Source: Fallopia convolvulus
Lineage: Eukaryota > Streptophyta > Magnoliopsida > Caryophyllales > Polygonaceae
Length of the DNA: 64,000 nucleotides
Direction: 5' to 3'
NCBI GenBank assembly: GCA_964016875.1
Contig: OZ024718.1
Span: 1,493,001 to 1,557,000 of the forward strand
A model generated the notes under the pieces. It had not been told where the DNA came from, did no database searches, and saw nothing but the letters and a program-made list of their open reading frames with translations. Of this stretch, positions 11,148 through 22,429 are shown one piece after another. The position numbers and the translations under genes are program-made. Positions within the stretch are counted from its first letter, which is position 1. Every line of letters starts with the position of its first letter.

Positions 11148-12150
11148 TGTTGTTGATTCAGAAATTAGGCTTCACAGGCTGATTTTGAGAACTGAATTCA
11201 CAAAAGCAAAGAGGAGATTTCAATTTTTGATTTGACAAAGATCAAATGATGAGCAACTGGCTAATACAAAAGAAAATTGATTTGGATATGCTTTAGAATT
11301 TGCAATCCTCTAAAAGACATAAAGCAATTCTGCATTATTCTGAAGGGTCACAGAGATATGAGGTCAAGAACAGCCAAGTGAATTATTTTCCAATGCACAT
11401 GGGGAGAAATTCAATTAACAAAGAGAAAAATCACAATCATGATGAATAATAATGGATAATTGAATGCTCCCATAATGACAAAGCATTGAAAAAGAAAAGC
11501 ATGTTCTGATTAGAACGAAGTACAGTGGGCATTGATAAGGATATATGGAAGGAATTTACACTCAAATGGCTAAGAAAAGTAAGTTCAATGGTTCACCTAT
11601 AAAATACCTGAACTTTTGTCTGTAAGCTGTTTACAAAAATGCCCTTTATGCAAATTCAGGTGAAAACACAGTAAGTTGAACGTTTTGGAGGAAAAATTGA
11701 TGAAAATTAGAGGGTAAAATTTCAAGAAATTAGCAAACTTTGATCAGATTCTAACCAATTGGGTTAATTCCAGAAAATCAAAAGCAACGCCATTGGAATC
11801 ATCTTCAGACCAGAGAGCAGCAATTAGATGACAGGTCAAAAGTACTAATCAAAATTGTAATGAAAGAAGCTTAAAGAACTAACCTTTAAGAACTCAGAGA
11901 GACAGGAAATTTGTGAAATTTCTTCCCCAAAGTAAACCCTAACCAGCTTGATCCTGAAGCCTCTCTCTGTGTGCATGTGTTTTGTGGCAAACCCAGAAAG
12001 GGATCAAGGATACCCAGAAGCCCTAATTTGGTAATTGAAGAGGAACAAGATGAGAAATGTTGAAAAGATGAAATCTTTGAAGAAATTTCAAAAAGAATTG
12101 ATCTTTTTGAGCTCCTCCTGTGTCTGATTTTGTGGTCACCCAAATAGGAA
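11148..12150 (-). other. Probable 5' leader with intron of the ARM gene
   Basis: On the minus strand a possible acceptor (aaaatcag) lies about 30 bases before the start codon. A donor (aaag|gttagt) lies near 11883 after a leader running down from about 12140. That would give a leader intron of about 0.7 kb. An 85-codon ORF inside the presumed leader (12143-11886) is low-complexity and is treated as non-coding or, at most, an upstream ORF. Confidence 0.45.
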
Positions 12151-12612
12151 TTGGGGATTAGGGATTTGTATGTAGAAGCCTATCTGAGAAAATGATGTTA
12201 GACAGAGGGTACCCAGAATGAGGAAGAGGACGAGAAACGGTTGGCAGATTCAAAAAAAATTGGGAGAAAAATCCAACCCAGTGAAAGAGCAAAGTTTGAT
12301 TTGAATGAACTGTAAATAAAATGTAACGGACAGTGATGATGAAACCCAGATACTCCCCCGTATATACTATGAATAAATATTCAAGTACACGTGCATTTAA
12401 AGCAAAATTGAAAATTAAAAGTTTGAATTCCAAAGGTAATTTATAATGGGAATTTCTAATGTAGGTGGATTAACACACAAAAAACATACTAATTTTGATA
12501 AATTTGATTATTGTTATTAATTCCAATCTCGGAAATAGCTTTGAAATAATTTTCAAAATTAAAATAGTTATTGTGTACTCATGGGCACACATTAGTCGGA
12601 TTGATTTATAAT

Positions 12613-13243
12613 TAGGGTTGTGCAATCGGTCCGGATCGACCAGTCCGAACCGAATATATCCAATCCAATCCAATCTCGATCGGTAGAATGTAATTTAAAA
12701 AAGTATGGACCGTAGATCGGATCATTACGGTCCAATCCCGGGTTTGGACTGATTTGACTGGATTACTTATTGTATCATCACTAGATCTTTAAACATTGTC
12801 CAATTCTAATAAGTCAAATGCAAAACACATAATAGCTTCTACAAAGTCAACTGTAATTGTCAACTATAATTTCTGAGACAAAAATTAGATTAGCTACTAG
12901 TTCAAACGACGCATCAACGGGTATCGCACTAGGGTTCGGGGAAAAAAAGTGACCGAGTGAAAATAGAGAGTGAAACTAGTGAATAAGTGAGATTGGACCG
13001 GTTGAAATTAGGCCTTATTGCCCATACCAATTCTCTAAACCTAATAATAATATCAATTATATTATATAGTTAGTCCGGTCTTACGATCTGAACCGTAATT
13101 TTCCGATTCGGTCCCGAATTTAAACCGGGATCAAAATTTTATAAAATCTGAACCGTGGATCGAACTATCTCAGTCCCGTTCTTAAATCGGATCGTAAAAT
13201 TCTGGTCCGATCCGGTCTAAGACTCTAAGTTTACACAATCCTA
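12613..13243. mobile_element. Non-autonomous hAT-type MITE, 631 bp
   Basis: The interval begins TAGGGTTGTGCAA and ends with the inverse of TAGGATTGTGTAA. The 8-bp word tttataat flanks both ends exactly (12605-12612 and 13244-13251), as expected for hAT insertion. Internally it is rich in cggtccgatccggt-like motifs near both ends. No ORF of note is present. Confidence 0.88.
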
Positions 13244-13259
13244 TTTATAATTCCATTCA

Positions 13260-15214
13260 CAATCACATAAAAAAAATAGTGCTGTAAAATGTTAAAGCTA
13301 CGCTCTCCCTTTGTCCTTAATGCCTGCCACATTGGCACGAGTGTGTGTCTGAATTGTTTTGTGAATATTCTGACAAGTAGGACACCGGATATTCGACCGT
13401 TGTATTGGTTGGTGAAATATTTGAAAATTTTCATTTAAATAATGATAGAATATAAAAATATACATTCTTACAAATAAGTTATACGATGATAATATTAAAC
13501 TTTCATGGGCCGATATTAATCGAGTGATGTATCGTGTTGATGAACTATTTTTCAGTCGTTTACCTATCAAAGAATCCTAACTTAACCAATCTGAGTAGAA
13601 TGGTAAGCAAGGATCGATCCTACAAGAACTCGTGTATTAATGTTATTACTTATGTGCCAAGTAACCAAATAAGGGGGTTTTATGATTGAAAATCTAATCT
13701 AATATGCAAAATAAAAAGTAAATATGAATGCAAGGTTGATTGTAAATATATGAGAGAAATATGTTCAACTTGTTAAATCTATCATAGATATGCTTATTGA
13801 TCATCGATTCTCTTGTGATCAATTCTCTTGAATAATCTATCGTGGATTATTATCCAAAACTTTATATTTAGTTGAAAGAACTAATAGTCTGAACAACCTT
13901 AATCATCTAACAACCTAGAACAACGCCTAGATTCAATTAAACGACAACTTTAAGTTCAAAGTATCGATAAAAACAAATACTCAACGCAAAGAACTAATCA
14001 AGTTATCTGTGGTTTATTCCCTTCTACAACTGAATAGTCCGAACGGGGAGTTAAACAATTATAGTTGCTACTTTATCTAATCAATCCCGAACGGGACTTG
14101 ATTAGATTAGTTGTAAATTAACCTAGAAATTCTATTAGGTGATCAAGTTAATAAAACCCTAGAATAATTCTGATTTAATTAAGCACAGGGAATAAAACCT
14201 ACTCAAGTTGTTGAGAATCAATCAAACCTCACAATATTATGCAATCTATGATTTCAATAACTAGTCAAACACAAGGGAATTAGCAATGCATAATTGAATT
14301 AAGAAAAACTTACAAAAGGTTCAAAGGTTGCCTCTTGAGAGAAAAACCCTAGCCTCCAAAAGTATGAATAATGTTATGAGAAAATTAAACTAACAAAGGT
14401 TTAAATATGTCCTCCAAAATAACTCTCAAGAATTATATCTTTAAGCATACTCGGATATAACCTAGCCCCAAAACCAGCCCAATCTTTCGGCCCAATACAC
14501 GTACGCATAAAAACTCCCGATTGCGCGAGATGACTAATTGCGCGACCGCGCTTTGTGCAATCCCGCGCAATTGGCTTCAGATAAGATTGCTCGGTTTAGG
14601 TCCAAAATCGCGCGTTCGCGCAATTAGTCATCTCGCGCAATTGCCTCGGTTCAGCATTTAGGTGACATTTTAGAGGCTGTTTTGACCTACTTAGAGTTGG
14701 AATTTGGACTCGGAGTAAGAATATGAATTGTAGCTCTTTGCATTAGCTTTCCAGTGATACCAAATTCAGCTTCATCCGACCACAATATCTTCCAAACCAA
14801 GCCTTGCAAGATAGAGGTGTCGAAATAAGAACTCCAATGCATAGCCCAGATGTAAGCGCTCTTTTCCCACAACTTCTTGGTCCTTAACTCTTCTAATCTT
14901 CACTTGTATCATTATAAGCTTCATCAAACTTGACCACAATCATTTAAGGTCCATCCCGTCCATGCTTGTTTACCTAAAGATCTGCAAAACCGAACAAAAC
15001 AAGCGCAACTACCCGAATTTCCTAGAAAACCTAAAAACCTAAGAACTAAGCTAAACTAAGCTAAAACCATGCAATACAAACATAAATATGCATCCTAAGC
15101 TATACCTAAATGCAATCTATCATGTGTTATTAGTCATTTTTACATATAAGTTCGGAATTTACCTTATAGGCTTCTAACACATAAAATTAAGCTAATGTAT
15201 ATGGATTCACCTTC
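13260..15214. other. Unclassified repetitive-looking region without genes
   Basis: No gene is recognised. Text such as aagcaaggatcgatcctac (about 13601) resembles non-coding internal regions of large plant LTR elements, but no LTR pair or coding relic was found. A strong GC-rich inverted repeat is listed separately at 14521-14640. Confidence 0.4.
14521..14640. repeat. GC-rich inverted repeat, 30-bp arms, 60-bp spacer
   Basis: The arm at 14521-14550 (ttgcgcgagatgactaattg followed by cgcgaccgcg) is the inverse of 14611-14640 with one mismatch in 30. The arms are CpG-rich in an AT-rich neighbourhood, and the spacer itself contains cccgcgcaattgg. It could form a hairpin in RNA. Origin unknown; it may belong to an unrecognised transposable element. 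Confidence 0.85.
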
Positions 15215-15223
15215 CCTTATATA

Positions 15224-15468
15224 GAGTTTGGTTCAAATGAAACAAACTCTTATTCTAAAGTGGGAAACGAATACACTTTTTCTAGTCCGTACGACACTTT
15301 TCATACAAAAGTGCATTGCAAAATACAAAATGTGCAATATAAAAAAGTGCAATTTAAGTACGAAAAGTGCAAATCCAAAAAAGTGCACTACGAACTAGAA
15401 AAAGTGCATTCGTTTCAAGATAAAATTTCGTTTCACGATAAAAGTTTGTTTTATTTGAACGAAACTCT
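15224..15468. mobile_element. Foldback MITE with 9-bp TSD (Mutator-like)
   Basis: Flanked by the exact 9-bp direct repeat ccttatata (15215-15223 and 15469-15477). The ends are long imperfect inverted repeats (gagtttggttcaaatgaaac against, inverted, agagtttcgttcaaataaaa) reaching more than 80 bp inward, so the whole 245-bp unit folds back. The interior carries repeated aaagtgca words. The TSD length suggests the Mutator superfamily. Confidence 0.85.
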
Positions 15469-15843
15469 CCTTATATATGGTATTCGTTTTTGTTGTTTTT
15501 ATCAATTTGAGACAAAGTTCAATGTTCCAATATGTCATTTCAAGTGATAACTAACGTAGCTAGTTACTTAGTTAGCACTTAAACTATTTTTTCTTAATAG
15601 ATTTAGCAACTTGATTTTTTTTATAACTAACTCAATTTTTTTTTGATGGATTACTAGTATATTAATCTCTTACAACTATATATATATATATACTAAACTA
15701 TTTTTTTTGGAAACCCCCTTCTCAATTTCTCCTTACTAGTAATTTTTATTTTTCTGTTGAAATGTATGAATTTTTATCAGTTGACCTTGCTGGCTTGCTG
15801 CTAGTTTTTTTTTTTGAATAGGTAAAAATTAGGCGGACTAGGT

Positions 15844-18482
15844 TGTAATATCCGTATTCGTTTTAGGTCTCGTAGGTCGGGAAACGGATTTCCTTCGCTT
15901 ACAAGCATTTAAGTTCTTGACTCGCAAGTAACGCTCGGAAAAGAGTATTTATTAGATAAAACCGATTTAGTAATTCGTGAACTCCTAGTTAAGTAATTAG
16001 TTTATCTATATGATAACTAATTAGAATAATTATTAATAATCAGTTTATTTATAGGATAATTAATTAGAATAACTATATCTAATACAAATTCTATCTAATT
16101 AAAACCTATCTCTATCAAACTAAATCTCATATTTGTTTCGAGGGAAACGTTAAACCATTACTTTTAAAAACAAGTTTATTTATCATAATTTTGATCTTAT
16201 CAAAATTAACAAATTCCATATCTTTATCCCTATTCTCGCTATCTTCCGAAATCCAACCTCGAATCTCATAACCGAACGACTTTATAAACTCGAACTCCTT
16301 TCCGGATTTGTTTTACTCGATCGACTTGTTTTCACCAAAGTCTGCTCCTTGATTTCGATTGTGAGGCCGAGAGATCCCACTGTTTGCCTCTGTCGTCGCG
16401 TACGCCACCAACATCGTCGCCGGTCGATTCTGATTCGGACGACGCCAATTGAAGCCGAGGGGATCGTCGGAATTCGCCGGAGTTCACCGCCTCGTCAAGA
16501 ACCGGTGAGTTACTCGCCTCTGTTTTTTTTTCTGTGGTTATTGTTTTTGGGTCGGGTCTGAGATGGAGTCGCCGGAGACAGGTGGTTCGGGGCCGCCTGG
16601 GAACGCCGGCGGGGCGCGAACAGGGGCGGCGATGGCGCCTTCCCTCTCCGTCGTTGTCGTTGTCGTCGGGCAGGGGTGGGAACACAGTGACGAAATTAGG
16701 ACAGGAGGTGGGTCGGAAAAGGGAGTGGGTGTGAGGCAATCGGAGAAGGTGGGCGGAGATGGGTGGTTCGGGGTCGCCGGTGAGCGCCGGCGGAGTGAGA
16801 ATAGGCCGTGAACAGGGGGGCAGAAGGGGCGTCTCTGCCCTTCTTCGAACCGCGTCGGACGGGGGAGGAAAAACGTGGCCAGGCGGGACCACGAACTCGA
16901 CGGAGGAGGCAAACCAGAGATCGAGGGGCGCGGAGGCTGGCGTGAGGAAGAAGAGGACGCGTGTACTGTGTGGTTCTCGCTCGAGGTTGAAGATGGAAGG
17001 TTGGCAGGTGGACCCCAATGCTGAAAAGTCAAAAAGGGGTGGGGCCAGGTTGAAAAGTAAAGGAAGAGATTTGGAAGAGTTCATTTTATTGTGCTAGCAA
17101 CGGATCAAAATCAATTGGGGGAGCTATTGGGTTTGAATGTGAAATTGGGCCTTTCCATGTTTTTCCAACCGGGCTAAGTTTTGTTAAGGGGAGGGAGAAT
17201 TTAATGGGCTGGGTTTTGTAATTAAGGAGGTTAATAAAAATATTATGGCATGGCTTAGCATTTTTTAAGGAAGATCTTTAATAAAAGTCGGTAGGTTAAG
17301 GGAGTTAGAAATGGGTTTCATGTGGGTTAGATTGGTTCGACTCGTATTTAAATTAATCTTTTTCTCCATAATTCCTTAGGGAATTGTTTCCGGTTGAGGT
17401 CGTAGTTTCGTCTTCCCGAGGATTCTTCGTTCGAGGTAAGTCGTTTTTCGACTTGCTCGGTTCTCTTCTCCCTTGTTAGATTGCGTATCGATATTGTAGG
17501 ACGGGTTTTGGGAACTAGTCCCGAATACATTTTTTAAATTGTTTTGAGCTCCTTGTGTGTTGTGTGCGCTAATGATTTTAAATGTGTTTTATCGGAAAAT
17601 ATTTTGGAACGTTTTCTCTGTGTTGGTACCGTTTCCGACACGGCCCATTGTAGCTGGTGTTGAGGAAGAGTTGGCTACTTTGACCCGTGTGACTGGAAAA
17701 ATCGTACCCCTTCAAACGAAAATTACTATCTGTGTGTTTTTGGCAAGCGCTCCAGTGGAGGCTTAGCCCGGAGTTAGAAGGGAGATTGGGAAGTGGAGTG
17801 GGAGGGCCTGCCTCTGCACTCGGCACGGTGATGAGCGCCTTGGAGGACGGATTGCGGACAAAGGAAGAATTGCGTTGTTGTGTGACTGTGATTGTAAATG
17901 CGTGTGTGACTTGTGTGACTGATACAACTAATTTAGGTATTGGCCTTTAGAGTTATGATTGCGGTTGTGGAATTGTATGCTAACTATAGATAAATGATTT
18001 TAAAGCGTTCTACAGTTCCGTATTCTTTCTAGCTAGGTAGATTAGACGCTGACCCTTCGGGGAATATTTTTCAGTTCCAGGTATGAACCAGGGAGCCGTG
18101 CAGGAACCTAGGCAAGATGGCGGGCCGGAGCGGTAAAGAGCGCGTGTCATAGTGGGATTGGTTATATTAATTTAGTTATATTAGTTAGAATATTGATTTT
18201 AATATTTGTTGACGGAGTTGGTATTTTGTTTCGGATATTATCTTTTCGGTTCAGATAGTTTGGTTTCAGTAGGCGTTGTGACGTATTTGAATATTTATGA
18301 TTTTCGGGGATTCATGCATGATTATGTTTTCTAAGTTTTATTAAATAAAGGTTGGATGTTTTATTATGTTTTTCTCGTCGTGCCCGAGTTGTAAGGTCCT
18401 ACAGTGTAGTTGTCAACCTAAATAATAGTACCTGGTAAGGTCTATTTCCCAGTAACGCCTCGACGGAAGTCGGGGTGTTACA
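15844..18482 (+). mobile_element. Solo LTR, Ty3/gypsy chromovirus-like, 2.64 kb
   Basis: Begins TGTAATATCCG and ends GGGGTGTTACA, typical ends of long LTRs of Del/Tekay-type gypsy elements. The 5-bp word taggt is repeated exactly outside (15839-15843 and 18483-18487), and no internal region or second LTR is present. A single LTR with an intact target duplication means the element recombined out between its LTRs. The middle (about 16330-17100) is GC-rich and yields many overlapping long ORFs in several frames that look compositional, not genic. Family assignment is inferred from size and ends. Confidence 0.85.
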
Positions 18483-18580
18483 TAGGTCAGCCTAGGGCAT
18501 CCTTGCGGATGAGGGTCAGGACCCCTCCATGGTTTAGAATCTGATTGATACTACAATCGTGGTGTAGCTTCGCAATCAAA

Positions 18581-18970
18581 TCAGCCACAAAATTTCATTC
18601 TCGAGGTATATGTTTGGTAATGACCACCTCGAAAGACTGCAACATGACTAAAATATCCGCTATTAACAATGTCAATTGTCCAGGGACTGGATCGACTGCC
18701 CTTAAGCGCATTGACTACAATTAGGCTATCACCTTCAATTTCTATGTACCGCAGATTCCTTCTATGAGCTTCACGTATGGCCTCAAATAATCCCATAGCT
18801 TCTGCTTGTTCCACTGTCCAGAAGTCATTCTTCATTGCATTTATGCTTATAATGTTTCCAAATTGGTCTCTTATAATATGTGCAGCAGTTGCTTTTCCAT
18901 TATTTTTTTTCGACCCGTCGATTTTTTTTTTACAAACCCATTTTGAGGTCTCTCCCATTTTCTTTTGCAT
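18581..18970 (-). pseudogene. RNase H (RVT_3-like) fragment of a LINE
   Basis: A 129-codon reading frame contains AAHIIRDQFGNIISI, WTVEQAEAMGLFEAIREA and IEIEGDSLIVVNALKG. These match the order of a plant LINE-associated RNase H domain: a first strand, the acidic E in the AEA helix, and the D in GDSLIVV. The first catalytic Asp region is degraded and there is no upstream reverse transcriptase. Confidence 0.75.
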
Positions 18971-18990
18971 TTTCTTGGTCTTGCTTGCTG

Positions 18991-19479
18991 CCCTCTAGAC
19001 GACACATTTTCATCTTCATTGATATTCTTTGCTTTATTCCTTGGAGTTTTATTTTAAGTTATATTTTTACTTATTGTTATTTTTCTCGTATTAAAAAATA
19101 ACATTATTCAACCTCAAGCTTCAAGAACTTCAATATGCATGGAGTAATTTTTTTTCTATTATTTTTTTCTCTTATTATATTTTTAGATTCATGTGTAAAA
19201 ATAAACTAATGTGTGTAATAGAGTCATATGTATGGGTGATATTTTTTGTTAATTTTTTTTCTATTATATTTTTTGATTCATGATAATAATTATAATTATG
19301 TATGTTATTGTTATGTATTTTAATGTACTCATTTGTGAAAACTATCTTCCGGTCTTCCGGATATTGTATAAATAGTATGCTAGCAAATATACTGTATTAT
19401 AGCTTTTTTGACAATGAATATCATAATTAACATTTATTCATATAAAATATATATTGGTGTGAATTATGATATGAAATGG
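18991..19479. other. AT-rich spacer
   Basis: Poly-T/A-rich sequence with no ORF, repeat boundary or RNA gene that I can support. Confidence 0.5.
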
Positions 19480-19487
19480 CTTTAATT

Positions 19488-22417
19488 TAGATATGGGTCC
19501 GATTCCGAAAACGGCGGTTCCAGTCCCGGTTCTGGTCCGATTCCGGTTTCGAAACCGGAAATATTAAAAAAAATATTGGGTTGGGCCACAAAAAGTAAAC
19601 CACGCCGCAATCGCAGATCTCAAACCGCGGTCGCAAATCTCATTCTTCGGTCGCGATTTTGGTTCTGTTGGAAAAACAAAACCTTCTATTGTATAACCGC
19701 GATCGCACATCAAGGTAAGTGTAGAAAATGTGTCATGAACTACACCACTAATAAAAAAAAGTTGGATAATTTGAACTTAAAATTAAGTTGCCTACGTATC
19801 CTCTCGGGATTATAGAGGAATCAAAGTCCATGTAGTTCTCTTACCTTTCTATATGAAACCCCACTTTGCTTACCATCTACGTCGATTCATCAAAATTGGC
19901 GGAAGCGCTTTGGGATTGGGAGTCATTGTCTAGGTCGTCTGAGTCGGAAGTTTCGGATACCTCCGTATTCGCTAAATATTTGCTCTACCGATACGGTCGA
20001 TACGGGAACAACAAGCACTTGAGTCGCGATCTTGACCAAGGTTGGGAAATTCTTCTTGTGGGTCTTCCACCAAGCTAAAATATCAAATTCTTCTTCACCA
20101 AACTCAAAGTGGGTTGTTAGATATGTCTCAAACTCCGCATTCGAGCTCGAATGTCTCGGTCTCTTGGTAAGGCTTTGTATAATACTAGCCCCCCACTTTT
20201 TAGTGGTACCGAGACAACTCGAGCTCGAAGAGGAGGATGATTGTGGAGGTAATGGAGAAGAAGAAATAGTACTAGATGAATATTCCGTAACCAATTCCTC
20301 AATTGATCTTCTAAGTTTACTAATAATATCTCCAATACTAACACTATCATCATTAACATTCAAATCCAATGCCTCGTAATAACCATTCAAAAACATTTCT
20401 AAACCATTCATCTTCAACCTTGGATCAAACACACAAGTAACAAGATAAATATCGGTAATAACTTTATAATAGTTCAACCATTTCGTTTTCATAAGTTCGG
20501 GGTATTTACGCCCCTCACAAAAAGCACCCGCCACATTCAATGCTTCAAAACAAAACAAATGAGCACAAGGTTTATAAACATGACTAAAAGTTAATGTTAC
20601 ATCATGAAATACTCTCAAAACTTCTAAGATTTTATAACAATAATCTCAAGATTGAGAAATAATGGGAGTGTCGGGAAAATATAGAGCGGCAAAAGAATTT
20701 AAAACACCTTTGTAAGGCATGTATGCATGAAGTACTTTAAAAGTGGAGTTCCAATGGTGGAAAACATCTTTTGGAAAAGTTTGGTGTGGAACACATTTTT
20801 AAGTACAAAATGACTTCCAATCTTGGGCGGTTCGAGGGCTAGCCCACATACGACTAACAACATATTTAATAGGAGGTATTAAACCCGACATAATATTTAA
20901 ACCATCTTTGACACATAAGTTTAAAATATGGCACACACATCTTACATGAAAATACTTCGCTCCAAGAATTGGTTAATAATGCGGAATCAAATATCGGATT
21001 GAAGCGGTGTTATTAGATGCATTGTCAAACGAGATAGAAAAAACTCGATAAAGTAGTCTATACTCTTCCAAAATAGTACGAATAATGTTACTAATCATTA
21101 AAGCGGTATGAGATTAATCAAATACTCTATAAGCCAAAATACGTTTTTGCACAACAAAATGATCATCAATAAAATGACATGTTAAGCCCATGTATGCATG
21201 ATTTTGCCAATGATCACTCCAAATATCACTACAAATTGAAACTTTAATATCATTTTCACCAAAAAAAAATCACCAATGCCATTTTACAGTTTTTATAAGC
21301 TTTCATCACATTATTTTTTACTAACTTCCTAGTAGTCGTTTATAAGCGGGTTGTACATGATTAGTCATCCAATTGTTAAATCATAACTTTTTGGCAAAAC
21401 TAAATGATAAGTGATCCACACAAATAGACTTGGAAAAAACATACATGCTATCATTATGGTTATAATTAAATAAGTGAGGGTTATAATGAGGGTTAAGGGA
21501 AGAAGAGGTTGCAAACCCGGAGAGTTGGGATTGTCCTCGCATCATACCTAACTTGTCGGGGTGTGCTCTCTTCACGTGTTTTGGAAAAGTTCCATAGCCC
21601 GATCCTGCCAACCATATGTACTTCTTATCACAATAGTTAAAATGAATTGTATATTTCTTGTGAGTTGCATCATAGGCTCCCTTTCACAAATATTTTTTTT
21701 AAAAATGTCGGATTTAAGGGTTGGAGTCTCAGGTCCATCCACATCCACTCCCTCATTTTCATCGGGAGTGGACGATCCCGGTTGTACCACATTGGGATCC
21801 GAGAATTTCGTCAAGTTAATAGAGGTACAAATTCTACATTTGCACCACTATCTTGTGAGCCAAAAATTTGATCAACAAATCCATCCATTTTCTTAAAATG
21901 TAATTAAGTAAAGAGAAGTAGAGAACAAATATGTGGTAAAGAAATATGTTATTAAGAAAATAACGAAATACAAAATTACAAAGCAATATGATGTAAGAGA
22001 CAATTATGTTATTTTTTTGAAAGAACAATTATGAAAGCAATTATAAAAACTAGTAAAGATTGAGACTTGAGAGAGTTTTGTAAACTTGAGAGATTGAGAG
22101 ATTGAGAGAGATTGGTAGTGTGGATTGGAATGTATGTGGGTATTTATAGAAGAAATTTAACAACTAGCCATTGCCATTAAGAACTAGTCGTTGGCATTTT
22201 GACGTAATCTGCGGTCGCGGATCTCAATCAGCGATTGCGGTTTATTATCCGCGATCGTGGATTTAGTTTAGTTTCAAAAAAAATTAGTCGTTACTCGGGG
22301 AACCGGCGGTTCTCCGGTTCCGGGGGTGGAGGAACCGTAATCAGAACCGTAGTGGGAACCGAAACCGTGGTTTCGGTTCTAGCCGGTTTTCCGTCGATTC
22401 CCTAAACTGGATATCTA
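19488..22417 (-). mobile_element. Dead autonomous-type hAT transposon, 2.93 kb
   Basis: The ends share the inverted word tagatat and are flanked by 8-bp near-identical words (ctttaatt at 19480-19487 and ttttaatt at 22418-22425, 7 of 8). Both subterminal regions are dense in CpG motifs such as ccgcggtcgc / gcggtcgcgg and ggttccgg, arranged in opposite orientation, as in transposase-binding subterminal repeats of hAT elements. A degenerate hAT transposase occupies the minus strand inside. Confidence 0.8.
19923..21892 (-). pseudogene. hAT transposase with BED finger and hAT dimerisation domain
   Basis: A plausible original start lies at 21892 (MDGFVDQIFGSQDSG), soon frameshifted. Around 21650-21540 the frame reads FNYCDKKY...FPKHVKRAHPDK, a BED zinc finger that has lost one cysteine of its CxxC. 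The long C-terminal part (20618-19923) contains YYKVITDIYLVTCVFDPR, then a Ser-rich linker, then FDILAWWKTHKKNFPTL and VPVSTVSVEQIFSEYGG, the hAT C-terminal dimerisation signature (normally STVASE-x-x-FS). The middle part is broken by several stops and frameshifts, so no active transposase is made. Confidence 0.85.
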
Positions 22418-22429
22418 TTTTAATTTCAA

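Larger units (their letters stand above)
15803..18990 (-). mobile_element. LINE 3' remnant split by a solo LTR
   Basis: A minus-strand LINE tail runs from an RNase H coding segment (18970-18581) through 3' untranslated sequence to a T-run at about 15806-15815, which is a poly(A) tail on the minus strand. The gypsy solo LTR at 15844-18482 is inserted in the 3' untranslated part. Everything 5' of the RNase H region is missing. Confidence 0.75.

Noticed and set aside
11886..12143. 85-codon minus-strand ORF upstream of the ARM gene
   Set aside because: Basic, Ser-rich, no family resemblance, and located in the presumed spliced leader.
16332..17097. Several overlapping ORFs of 70-250 codons on both strands
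   Set aside because: They lie in the GC-rich core of the gypsy solo LTR, overlap in many frames, are Pro/Arg/Ser-rich low-complexity, and match no family; compositional ORFs.
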